64,000 nucleotides of DNA, taken from positions 1,488,001 to 1,552,000 of the forward strand of contig NZ_CP059067.1 of the NCBI RefSeq assembly GCF_017795745.1. The letters are read 5' to 3'. The notes under the pieces were generated by a model. That model saw only the letters and a program-made list of their open reading frames with translations, ran no database searches and was not told where the DNA came from. The first letter of the stretch is position 1. Every line of letters starts with the position of its first letter. The translations under genes and the position numbers were made by a program. This DNA comes from Rhizobacter sp. AJA081-3. Its GTDB lineage: Bacteria; Pseudomonadota; Gammaproteobacteria; Burkholderiales; Burkholderiaceae_C. Positions 35,830-43,676 of the stretch are shown here, piece by piece.

Positions 35830-36819
35830 TCAGACGCCCCAGCGCAGGGCCGCAGTGTGCACCGGCGCGTCCCACAGCGCCAGCGTGGCGCTGTCGGCCG
35901 CGCTGACGGTGATCGAGCAGCCGGCCATCTCCAGCGAGGTGACGTAGGAGCCGGTGAGGAAGCGCGCCACCTTCACGCCCGCGCCGGCCAGCACCTTGCG
36001 CGCCGCATGCACCATCACGTAGAGCTCGAGCAGCGGCGTGCCGCCGAAGCCGTTGACGAGCAGGATGACTTCCTGGCCCGGCTTGAGCGCCAGGTCCTTG
36101 AGGATCGAACCGGTGAGCTCCTCGGCGATCTCGTCGGCCGTCGTGTGCTTGACGCGGCGCCGGCCCGGTTCGCCGTGGATGCCCACGCCCATCTCCATCT
36201 CGTCGATGCCGATCTGGAAGGTCGGCTTGCCGGCCGCCGGCACGGTGCAGGAGGTCAGGGCCACGCCCATCGACGCGGTGGACTTGTTGACCGCGTCGCC
36301 CAGCGCCTTCAGCTCGGCGAGCTTCAAACCGCGTTCGGCGGCGGCGCCGACGATCTTCTCGACGATCAGCGTGCCGGCCACGCCGCGCCGGCCGGTGGTG
36401 TAGGTGGAGTTCTCGACGGCCACGTCGTCGTTGACGATGACGGTCGCGTTCTCGCGGTCGAGCATCTCGGCGGCCATCTCGAAGTTCATCATGTCGCCGG
36501 AGTAGTTCTTGACGATGAACAGCACGCCGGCGCCGGCCTCGACCGACTGCGCCGCGGCCAGCATCTGGTCGGGCGTGGGCGAGGTGAACACCTGGCCGGG
36601 GCAGGCCGCATCGAGCATGCCCAGGCCGACGAAGCCGGCGTGCAGCGGTTCGTGGCCGGAGCCGCCGCCGGAGATCAGTGCCACCTTGCCGGGCTTCACG
36701 TTGCGTCGGCGCACGAACTGCCGCTCGGCGCCGAGCGTGACGATGTCGGCATGCGCCGCGGCGAAACCATCCAGGCTCTCGGCCAGCACGGTCTCGACGT
36801 CGTTGATGAGCTTCTTCAT
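35830..36819 (-). CDS. dhaK: Dihydroxyacetone-type kinase, substrate-binding subunit DhaK
   Basis: This 329-residue subunit binds dihydroxyacetone or a related ketose through a hemiaminal to His215 (GVGIHGEPG), which matches the family's covalent histidine. ALISGGGSGHEPLHAG and NYSGDMMNFEMA are further signatures. The ATG at 36819 is chosen (AGGAACC upstream); an in-frame ATG at 36852 overlaps dhaL. With DhaL next door and no DhaM phosphotransfer protein in the window, the pair is likely an ATP-dependent kinase. Homologous pairs phosphorylate erythrulose and other small ketoses, so the true substrate is open. Confidence 0.93.
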   Translation of the reverse strand: MKKLINDVETVLAESLDGFAAAHADIVTLGAERQFVRRRNVKPGKVALISGGGSGHEPLHAGFVGLGMLDAACPGQVFTSPTPDQMLAAAQSVEAGAGVLFIVKNYSGDMMNFEMAAEMLDRENATVIVNDDVAVENSTYTTGRRGVAGTLIVEKIVGAAAERGLKLAELKALGDAVNKSTASMGVALTSCTVPAAGKPTFQIGIDEMEMGVGIHGEPGRRRVKHTTADEIAEELTGSILKDLALKPGQEVILLVNGFGGTPLLELYVMVHAARKVLAGAGVKVARFLTGSYVTSLEMAGCSITVSAADSATLALWDAPVHTAALRWGV

Positions 36820-36838
36820 GGTGGTTCCTGCCGGGGGT

Positions 36839-37429
36839 TCAGAGCGTGTCACACAGGGTGGAGATGATCAAGGCCATCGAGCGCGAGCCCGGGTCCACGT
36901 GGCCGAGCGCGCGGTCGCCGAGAAAGGACGCGCGGCCCTTGATCGCGTCCATCTGCGCGGTGGCCTGCGCGCTGTCGAGCGCGCACTGGCGCACGCGGGC
37001 GACCAGATCGCCACCACCGGCCGCGAGCACCTTCTGCACCGGGTCGAGCACGTCGAGCAGCGTCTTCTGGCCGACCTCGACCTTACCGAGCTTGCTGAGC
37101 GCGGCGATGCCGGCGGCCAGCGCGCGCGCCACGTCGGCGGACGCCGGTTGCGCAGGCAGCTCCTTGCCGAGCGTGACCATCAGCGTGCCGAACACCGGCC
37201 CGGACGACCCGCCCACGGTGGACATGCAGGTCATGCCCATGGCCTTCAGCGCATCGTTCAGGCTCTTCGTTTCCAGATCGGCCATCTTGGCCTGGATGGC
37301 CAGCGCGCCGCGGCGCATGTTCAGGCCGTGGTCGCCATCGCCGATGGCCGAGTCGAGCTCGGTGAGCTCCTCCACGTGGTCGACCAGCACCTGCGTGCAG
37401 GCCTGCAGGGTTCGTTTCAGGTCCATCAT
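36839..37429 (-). CDS. dhaL: Dihydroxyacetone-type kinase, ADP/ATP-binding subunit DhaL
   Basis: This is a 196-residue all-helical subunit with the Mg-nucleotide motif IGDGDHGLN (about 29-37), the GGSSGPVFGTLM loop and the C-terminal DPGSRSMAL. It phosphorylates the ketose held by DhaK. The ATG overlaps the stop of the upstream ABC ATPase gene (ATGA), so the kinase is translated with the importer, and incoming substrate or its oxidation product is probably phosphorylated directly. dhaK follows 19 bp downstream. Confidence 0.93.
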   Translation of the reverse strand: MMDLKRTLQACTQVLVDHVEELTELDSAIGDGDHGLNMRRGALAIQAKMADLETKSLNDALKAMGMTCMSTVGGSSGPVFGTLMVTLGKELPAQPASADVARALAAGIAALSKLGKVEVGQKTLLDVLDPVQKVLAAGGGDLVARVRQCALDSAQATAQMDAIKGRASFLGDRALGHVDPGSRSMALIISTLCDTL

Positions 37430-38469
37430 GAGACTCCGGGAATGCGCTGTCCGTCAGCGTCGAAGAACAGCGGGGCACTGAACTCCACCGACACCGCGCC
37501 GCCGGGCTCCAGGCCGCTGGCGTCGTGGCACAGGGTGACGAGCTCGACGTCGCTGCGGCCGCCACCCAGCGCCACGTGCACGTGCGTCTGGTCGCCCAGG
37601 TGCTCGATGCGCCGCACCAGCGCCTGCGCGTGGCCGCGGTCGTGGCCGTTGGCGGGCGCCAGGCGCGTGCCGTCGGGACGCACGCCCACGGTGGTCGCCG
37701 CGGCGGGGGCGGGCAGGGTGCCGATGGCGTCGCGCGGCAGCAGGTTGATGCGCGGCGCGCCCAGGCGCGCGGCCACGTAGGCGCTCACCGGGTCCTGGTA
37801 GATCTGCTGTGGCGTGCCCACCTGCACCAGCCGCCCCTTCTCGAGCACGCCGATGCGCGTGGCCAAGGTCATCGCCTCGGTCTGGTCGTGCGTGACGTAG
37901 AGCAGCGTGGCGCCCAGGTCCTGCTGGATGCGCTTGAGCTCCAGGCGCAGGTCGTTGCGCAGCTTGGCGTCCAGCGACGACAGCGGCTCGTCCATCAGCG
38001 TGACGGCGGGCTCGCGCACCAGCGCGCGGCCAATCGCCACACGCTGCATCTGCCCGCCGGACAATTTCGTGGCCGGGTTGGCCAGCTTGTCGTCGATGCG
38101 CAGCATCTTCGCCACCTCGGTGACCTTGCGCCGCACTTCGTCTTCCGGAATGCGGCGCATCGGCGAGCGCAGCGGGAAGGCGAGGTTGTCGAACACGTTC
38201 AGGTGCGGGTAGAGCGAGTACTGCTGGAACACGAAAGTGACGTCGCGCAACGCCGGCGCGAGCGTGGTCATGTCGTGGCCACCGATGTGTACCGAGCCGG
38301 CATCGGGCCGCTCGAGGCCGGCGGCCAGACGCAGCGTGGTGGTCTTGCCCGCACCGCTGGGGCCGAGCAGCACGATGAATTCTCCCGAGGCGACCTCGAG
38401 ATTCAAATCTCCTACGGCCTGCACCTCACCGAAGCGCTTGGAGATGCCCTTGAGCAGCAGGTCAGCCAT
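37426..38469 (-). CDS. Sugar/polyol ABC importer ATPase 2 (MalK/UgpC type)
   Basis: This 347-residue ATPase has Walker A GPSGAGKT, Q-loop FVFQQYSLYPHLN, signature LSGGQMQRVAIGRAL, Walker B VTLMDEP and the switch His in YVTHDQTEAM. The C-terminal ~110 residues are the TOBE/OB regulatory domain of CUT1 importers. The ATG at 38469 overlaps the stop of the first ATPase gene by 8 bp; the longer open frame upstream is out of family. It probably forms a heterodimer with that ATPase beneath the two permeases. Confidence 0.95.
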   Translation of the reverse strand: MADLLLKGISKRFGEVQAVGDLNLEVASGEFIVLLGPSGAGKTTTLRLAAGLERPDAGSVHIGGHDMTTLAPALRDVTFVFQQYSLYPHLNVFDNLAFPLRSPMRRIPEDEVRRKVTEVAKMLRIDDKLANPATKLSGGQMQRVAIGRALVREPAVTLMDEPLSSLDAKLRNDLRLELKRIQQDLGATLLYVTHDQTEAMTLATRIGVLEKGRLVQVGTPQQIYQDPVSAYVAARLGAPRINLLPRDAIGTLPAPAAATTVGVRPDGTRLAPANGHDRGHAQALVRRIEHLGDQTHVHVALGGGRSDVELVTLCHDASGLEPGGAVSVEFSAPLFFDADGQRIPGVS

Positions 38470-39604
38470 GAGCGGCTCCGGCGACGGCCTGCGAACGCGA
38501 GGCACGAGTCGGCGAGGCCGCCTCGTGGCGCACCGTGCGCAGAGCGCGGCCACCGGCGGCGTCGAACAGCGACACCTGCGCGGCGTCGAAGGCCAGGCCG
38601 ACATGGTCGCCACGCTGCGCCGGCACGTCGGTGCCGACGCGAGCGCGCAGCAGCGTGCCCTGCGCCGTCTGGCAGGTGACGATCTGGCTGGTGCCGAGAT
38701 ACTCGGTGCCCAGCACCTCGGCGCGCACGGCCGAGTCGGCGCTGAAGCGCACGTGCTCCGGCCGCACGCCGTAGAGCAGCTTCTGCGCGGGCGCGTCCTC
38801 GCGCAGTTCGGGCGCGGCCACCAGCGCCTCGCCCAGACGCACCTGGCGCGCGCCGGCGGAGTAACCGCCCTCGAATGGCAGGAAGTTCATCGACGGCGAG
38901 CCGATGAAATCGGCCACGAACACGCTGGCCGGCCGGTCGTAGACCTCCTGCGGCGCGCCGAGCTGCTCGATCACGCCCTGGTTCATGATGGCGATGGTGT
39001 CGGCCATCGACATGGCCTCGAGCTGGTCGTGCGTCACGTACACCGTGGTGGCCTTCAGCCGGTCGTGCAGGCCGCGCAGCTCCTGGCACATCAGCTCGCG
39101 GAACTCCGAGTCGAGCGCGCCCAGTGGCTCGTCCATCATGAAGGCCATTGGCTGGCGCACGATCGCGCGACCCAGGGCGACGCGCTGGCGGTCGCCGCTG
39201 GACAGGCCCGACACCGGCTTGTCGAGCAGGTGCTCGATGCGCAGCACGCGCGCGGCCTCGGCCACCTTGGCAGCGATCTCGCCGCGCGGCACGCCTTGCG
39301 AGACGAGCGGGAAGGCGATGTTGCGCCGCACGTTCAGGTGCGGGTAGAGCGCGAAGAGCTGGAACACGAAGGCGATGTCGCGGTGCGAGGCGCGCTTGAA
39401 GGTCACGTCCTCGTTGCCGAGGAAGATCTGCCCGGAGGTCGGCAACTCCAGCCCGGCGATCATGCGCAGCGTGGTCGTCTTGCCGCAGCCCGAGGGGCCG
39501 AGCAGGCAGAAGAACTCACCGTCCTGGACGGTGAAGCTCGAGTCCTTCACCGCGGTGAAGTCGGCGAAGGCCTTGTGCAGGTTCTGGACGCGGATCTCAG
39601 CCAT
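38462..39604 (-). CDS. Sugar/polyol ABC importer ATPase 1 with atypical signature motif
   Basis: This 380-residue CUT1-type ATPase has Walker A GPSGCGKT, Q-loop FVFQLFALYPHLN, Walker B MAFMMDEP, the switch His in YVTHDQLEAM and a C-terminal TOBE region. The signature reads LSSGDRQRV rather than LSGGQ, whereas its partner ATPase is canonical; this points to a heterodimer with one consensus and one altered ATP site. The ATG at 39604 follows the 530-bp inverted-repeat region, which separates it from the permease genes. Confidence 0.94.
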   Translation of the reverse strand: MAEIRVQNLHKAFADFTAVKDSSFTVQDGEFFCLLGPSGCGKTTTLRMIAGLELPTSGQIFLGNEDVTFKRASHRDIAFVFQLFALYPHLNVRRNIAFPLVSQGVPRGEIAAKVAEAARVLRIEHLLDKPVSGLSSGDRQRVALGRAIVRQPMAFMMDEPLGALDSEFRELMCQELRGLHDRLKATTVYVTHDQLEAMSMADTIAIMNQGVIEQLGAPQEVYDRPASVFVADFIGSPSMNFLPFEGGYSAGARQVRLGEALVAAPELREDAPAQKLLYGVRPEHVRFSADSAVRAEVLGTEYLGTSQIVTCQTAQGTLLRARVGTDVPAQRGDHVGLAFDAAQVSLFDAAGGRALRTVRHEAASPTRASRSQAVAGAAHG

Positions 39605-39699
39605 GGTCAGGCATCCGTCCGTCCGCGAATGTCGGGTTGCGGCCCGTTCCAATCACGAAGGGCCGCAACGATGGGCGCGCGGTCAGGCGGTCCGGGTAT

Positions 39700-39807
39700 G
39701 CGCTCTCCTGCCCACGCTCGCGGGCGACCACCGAGGGACGCGGCGGCTGCCTCATCAACAACGCCTGCAGCCTGCTCCCGCCAGGGCGACCGCGAATGGG
39801 GCCTGCG
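39700..39807 (+). repeat. Left arm of a diverged inverted duplication
   Basis: It pairs with 39902-40009 without gaps, 85 of 108 positions by hand count. Conserved blocks are 39710-39726 (17 bp perfect), 39753-39760 (8 bp) and 39779-39807 (29 bp perfect). Equal spacing of the blocks in both arms shows that they descend from one sequence. Confidence 0.8.
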
Positions 39808-39901
39808 ATCGCACACCCGAACCACCTGCCCCACAAGCACCGAGGCCTTCGTGACGGCAGGCCACCGCTGATGCCGGCAGGGCGGCGGTGGTGCCCGCGG
39901 G

Positions 39902-40009
39902 CGCAGGCCCCATTCGCGGTCGCCCTGGCGAGGGCATGGCACACCCGGTGTTGATGCGGTGAGGGTGGCGTGCCGCGGCGGCCGCCCGCGAGCGTGGGCC
40001 GGAGAACGC
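39902..40009 (-). repeat. Right arm of a diverged inverted duplication
   Basis: This is the reverse-complement counterpart of 39700-39807. The perfect blocks are 39902-39930, 39949-39956 and 39983-39999. No transposase, target-site duplication or coding sequence was found with it. It could fold into a long stem in the operon transcript. Confidence 0.8.
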
Positions 40010-40134
40010 GGGTACCGCCGTCGACCTGCGACCATGCCCTTCGCACGAAGGTAGACCACGAAAACCGCAATGGGCCGCAAGCAGCCATACGCCTGTCGCG
40101 GAGTCGAATACAGGTGCTCGATGAGACGCGCATA

Positions 40135-40323
40135 TCAGTCCGGAAACTTCGAGACGATGGTGAACATCAGCACGCCCGCCAGCGTCGTCACGAACGACCA
40201 GGTGAACAGCACCAGCGCGAACGGCTGCAGCATCATGAAGATGCCCAGGGCGATCACAACGCAGGCGGCCATCTCCAGCGGCCCGCGCCGCAGCCACTTC
40301 GGCCAGCTCGACTTGATGCTCAT
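40135..40323 (-). CDS. Small two-helix membrane protein of the ABC importer operon
   Basis: This 62-residue protein has a short basic N-terminus (SIKSSWPKWLRRG) and two hydrophobic helices (about 17-35 and 38-56). Its ATG overlaps the permease 2 stop by ATGA, so it is translated with the importer. Small membrane proteins of unknown role occur at the same place in some polyol and glycerol ABC operons. I cannot place it in a named family with certainty. A role in importer assembly or stability is an inference. Confidence 0.75.
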   Translation of the reverse strand: MSIKSSWPKWLRRGPLEMAACVVIALGIFMMLQPFALVLFTWSFVTTLAGVLMFTIVSKFPD

Positions 40324-41276
40324 TTGCGCACCGCCCCGAAAGTGATGCCGCGCAGCAGGTGCTTGCGCAGCAGCACCGTGAACACGAGGATGGGGATCAG
40401 GAACAGCATCGTGCCCGCCGCCACTGCCGGCCAGTCCTGGCCGCCCTCGCCGATGATGATCGGGATGAAGGGCGGCGCCGTCTGCGCCTCGCCGCTGGTC
40501 AGCAGCACCGCGAAGGCGTACTCGTTCCACGCGAAGATGAGGCAGAAGATCGCCGTGGCCACGATGCCGGTGGTGGCCTGCGGCAGCACCACCTTGCGGA
40601 AGGCCTGCAGCCGCGTGTAGCCGTCGACCATCGCCGCCTCTTCGTACTCGCGCGGGATCTCGTCGATGAAGCCCTTGAGCAGCCACACCGCCAGCGACAC
40701 GTTCACCGCGCTGTAGAGCAGGATCATGCCGAGCTTGGTGTCCGACAGCCCGAGCTCGCGGTACATCAGGTAGATCGGGATCGCCACCGCGATGGGCGGC
40801 ATCATGCGCGTGGACAGGATGAAGAACATCAGGTCGTCCTTGCCCGGCACCTTGAAGCGCGAGAAAGCATACGCCGCCATCACGCCCAGGCCGACCGACA
40901 GGATCGTCGAGCCGATCGCGATGATCAGCGAGTTGGCGAAGCGCGGCAGGTAGTTCGAGCGGCTGACCACCACCATGCTGTTCTTGCGCGCGATCGCCTC
41001 GCAGGCACTGTCGGCCGGCGGCAGGCTCGCGATGTACTCCTCGGTCTGCCGCGAACGCGTGGTGAAGAGGTTGCAGTAGCCCTCGATCGACGGCTCGAAC
41101 ACCACCTTGGGCGGGTAGCTGATCGAGTCCGGCGGGCTCTTGATGCTGGTGAGCAAGATCCACAGCAGCGGTACCAGCGTGATGAATGCGTAGAGCACCA
41201 CCACGGCCATGGCGATGCGCTTGGACATGGCGGTGGGTTCGACCACCGAGTGGGCGGTGCTGATGCCTTGGCTCAT
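40320..41276 (-). CDS. Sugar/polyol ABC importer permease 2
   Basis: This 318-residue CUT1 permease has six predicted helices and the cytoplasmic EAA loop EYEEAAMVDGYTRLQAFRKVVLP that docks onto the ATPases. A long periplasmic segment (about 55-110) precedes the second helix, as in several MalG-like polyol permeases. It starts four bases after permease 1 and overlaps the following small membrane protein gene. Confidence 0.95.
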   Translation of the reverse strand: MSQGISTAHSVVEPTAMSKRIAMAVVVLYAFITLVPLLWILLTSIKSPPDSISYPPKVVFEPSIEGYCNLFTTRSRQTEEYIASLPPADSACEAIARKNSMVVVSRSNYLPRFANSLIIAIGSTILSVGLGVMAAYAFSRFKVPGKDDLMFFILSTRMMPPIAVAIPIYLMYRELGLSDTKLGMILLYSAVNVSLAVWLLKGFIDEIPREYEEAAMVDGYTRLQAFRKVVLPQATTGIVATAIFCLIFAWNEYAFAVLLTSGEAQTAPPFIPIIIGEGGQDWPAVAAGTMLFLIPILVFTVLLRKHLLRGITFGAVRK

Positions 41277-41280
41277 GGGG

Positions 41281-42231
41281 TCAGCGGTTCTTCACCGCGT
41301 TGAGGGCCTTGACGTAGATGTTCGCGAGGCCGAACACCGCGACGAACAGGATGATGGCCAGCGCCGACGAGTAGCCGGTGCGCCACTTCTCGAAGGCCTC
41401 GCGCTTGAGCGTGATCGACACCACCTCGGTGGTCGACCCGGGGCCGCCGTTGGTCAGCAGGTTCACCAGGTCGAACATCTTGAAGTTCTCGATGCCGCGG
41501 AACAGCACGGCCAGCATCACGAAGGGCAGCACCATCGGCAGCGTGATGCTCCAGAACTGGCGCCAGGCCGAGGCGCGGTCGACTTCGGCCGCCTCGTAGA
41601 TGTAGTCGGGGATGCTGCGCAGGCCGGCCAGGCAGATCAGCATCACGTAGGGTGTCCACATCCAGGTGTCGACGATGACGATGGCCCACGGGGCCAGCTT
41701 CACCGAGCCGAGCATCTCGAAGCTCGAGGGCGGGATGCCGGTGAAGAAGCTCACCGCGTAGTTGAACAGCCCGATCTGCGGCTGGTACAGGAAGGCCCAG
41801 AAGTTGCCCACCACCGCCGGCGACAGCATCATCGGGATGAGGATCAGCGTGGTCCAGAAGCCGTGGCCACGGAACTTGCGGTCGATCAGGTAGGCCAGCG
41901 TGAAGCCGATCAGCGTCTGCAGCGTGATCGTCCAGAACAGGAAATGCGCGGTGGCCTGCATCGGCCCCCAGATGTCGGGGTCGGTGAGGATCGAGACGTA
42001 ATGGTCGATGCCGACCGAGACGACCTCCGCATTCGGCCGGTTGGCGCGGAAGTTGGTGAACGACAGGCGCACCGTCCAGATCAACGGAAAGATGTTGATC
42101 GCCAGCAGCAGCAGCATCGTCGGCGCGATGAACAGCCAGGCGATGGCGCGGTCCGACAGGCCGCGCATGCGCCGGGCGATCGGTGCGGGCGTGGCCTGGG
42201 CGGCGCGTTCGGCAAGCGTTGGGGAGTTCAT
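41281..42231 (-). CDS. Sugar/polyol ABC importer permease 1
   Basis: This 316-residue MalF-like inner-membrane protein has six or more helices and the EAA loop YEAAEVDRASAWRQFWSITLP. It forms the transport channel with permease 2. It is preceded by the binding-protein gene with a 52-bp gap and followed by permease 2 after four bases. Confidence 0.95.
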   Translation of the reverse strand: MNSPTLAERAAQATPAPIARRMRGLSDRAIAWLFIAPTMLLLLAINIFPLIWTVRLSFTNFRANRPNAEVVSVGIDHYVSILTDPDIWGPMQATAHFLFWTITLQTLIGFTLAYLIDRKFRGHGFWTTLILIPMMLSPAVVGNFWAFLYQPQIGLFNYAVSFFTGIPPSSFEMLGSVKLAPWAIVIVDTWMWTPYVMLICLAGLRSIPDYIYEAAEVDRASAWRQFWSITLPMVLPFVMLAVLFRGIENFKMFDLVNLLTNGGPGSTTEVVSITLKREAFEKWRTGYSSALAIILFVAVFGLANIYVKALNAVKNR

Positions 42232-42283
42232 GGCAGCGGTTCGGGTCGGGGCCGGCTTCGCGGAAGCCAGCCCCGAGGCACGA

Positions 42284-43624
42284 TTACTTCAGCTTCCCAT
42301 CCTCCTTGAAGACCTTCTTCCAGTCGGCCGCGAGGCCATCGAGCGCTTCCTTCGCCGTACCCTTGTCGGCCACCACGAAGTCATGGATGCGCTTCTGCTC
42401 GGCCAGCATCAGCTGCGCATAGCTCGGCTCGGCCCAGAAGTCGACCACCTGGTCCATCGCGGTGAGGAACTCCGACGCGAACGGTGCGCTCTTCTTGAAG
42501 CCGGCGTCGTTGAGCACGCCCTTGTGGCAGGAGTAGCCACCCAGCGACCACCACTTCTTCTGCACGTCCAGCGTGGCGAACCACTTGATGTACGAGAGCG
42601 CCTCGTTGCGGTTGGGTGAGTACGCCACCACCGAGATGCCCTGGCCGCCGAGCTGCGAGCCCTTGCCCTTGTCCGACGGGTTGACGAAGAAGCCGATCTT
42701 CTCGCCGCCGACGTTCGGGTCCTTGTACAGGCCCGGGAAGAAGGCGAACCAGTTCATCATCATCGCCACCTGGCCGCTCTTGAACGCGTCCAGGCCCTCG
42801 CCCATGTACGAGTTGGTCAGCCCCGGGGGCGTGCAGCACTTGTAGAGCGACTTGTAGAACTCCAGGCCCTTGATCGCGTCCGGCCCGTTGACGAACCCGT
42901 CCATCGAGTACGGCTTCTTCGGATCCTGGTACTTGAACCCCATCGGGTAGAGCACGTTGCTCACGCCCATGGTGATGCCTTCGGAGCCGCGCTCGGTGAA
43001 GAGGTAGGTGCCGTAGACCTTCTTGCCGTCGATCTGGCGGCCCGAGAAGAACTCGGCCACCTGCTTGAACTCGGTCCAGGTCTTGGGCGCCTCCAGCTCG
43101 CGGTTGTGCTTCTTCTTGAACTCGGCGCGCAGCTCGGGCTTGGCGAACCAATCCTTGCGGTACGTCCAGCCCAGTGCGTCGCCCATGGCCGGCAGCGCCC
43201 AGTAGTTCGGCGTGCCCTTGGGCCACTCGGCGTAGCCGGTCACCGTCGCCGGGGCGAAGTCGGTGATCTTGATGCCTTCCTTGGCGAAGAAGTCATTCAG
43301 CTTCACGTAGTGGCCGCTCTCGGCCGCGCCGCCGATCCACTGGCTGTCGCCGATGATCAGGTCGCACAGCTTGCCCTTGCTGTTGAGCTCGTTGAGCATG
43401 CGGTCGGCGAAGTTCGGCCAGGGCACGAACTCGAACTTCATCTTCACGCCGGTCTTGGCGGTGAAGTCCTTGGACAGTTCGACCAGCGCGTTCGCCGGAT
43501 CCCAGGCGGCCCAGCACAGGGTGATGGTCTTGTCCTGCGCCTGAGCGGCGGTGCTGCCCAGCCCGAGCAGGGCGGCGGCAGCCAGCGTCGACAGCGCGGG
43601 CAGCTTCCTCAGAAACGATGTCAT
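42284..43624 (-). CDS. ABC importer substrate-binding protein (family 1, sugar/polyol)
   Basis: This 446-residue periplasmic protein has a signal peptide (about 1-30, cleavage after AQA) and the family-1 extracellular solute-binding fold (ALPAMGDALGWTYRKDWF, AMMMNWFAFFPG). An AGGAGA site lies just before the ATG. The relatives I know of bind sugars or sugar alcohols; the DHA-type kinase, dehydrogenase and isomerase in the locus point to a small polyol or ketose. It is separated from the upstream LacI gene by 52 bp. Confidence 0.93.
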   Translation of the reverse strand: MTSFLRKLPALSTLAAAALLGLGSTAAQAQDKTITLCWAAWDPANALVELSKDFTAKTGVKMKFEFVPWPNFADRMLNELNSKGKLCDLIIGDSQWIGGAAESGHYVKLNDFFAKEGIKITDFAPATVTGYAEWPKGTPNYWALPAMGDALGWTYRKDWFAKPELRAEFKKKHNRELEAPKTWTEFKQVAEFFSGRQIDGKKVYGTYLFTERGSEGITMGVSNVLYPMGFKYQDPKKPYSMDGFVNGPDAIKGLEFYKSLYKCCTPPGLTNSYMGEGLDAFKSGQVAMMMNWFAFFPGLYKDPNVGGEKIGFFVNPSDKGKGSQLGGQGISVVAYSPNRNEALSYIKWFATLDVQKKWWSLGGYSCHKGVLNDAGFKKSAPFASEFLTAMDQVVDFWAEPSYAQLMLAEQKRIHDFVVADKGTAKEALDGLAADWKKVFKEDGKLK

Positions 43625-43676
43625 GAGAGTCTCCTAACGTTTGTTCGATTCACGAGCACACACATCCGACTGCCGT

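Larger units (their letters stand above)
39605..40134. other. 530-bp gene-free interval inside the ABC operon
   Basis: No convincing gene is present. The interval holds a perfect 10-bp hairpin with a 14-nt loop (39636-39645 and 39660-39669) 32 bp before the ATPase start, a 108-bp inverted pair (39700-39807 and 39902-40009) and a 94-bp centre. Short open frames on both strands are by-products of GC content and of the repeat. The last 120 bp before the small membrane protein gene show nothing I can name. Confidence 0.7.

Noticed and set aside
39605-40134. Insertion sequence or small genes in the inverted-repeat interval
   Set aside because: No transposase, no conserved open frame and no visible target duplication; the open frames there are mirror images created by the repeat itself.
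43625-43676. A second LacI operator between lacI and the binding-protein gene
   Set aside because: No TTGATG/CATCAA palindrome there; only a ribosome site is clear.
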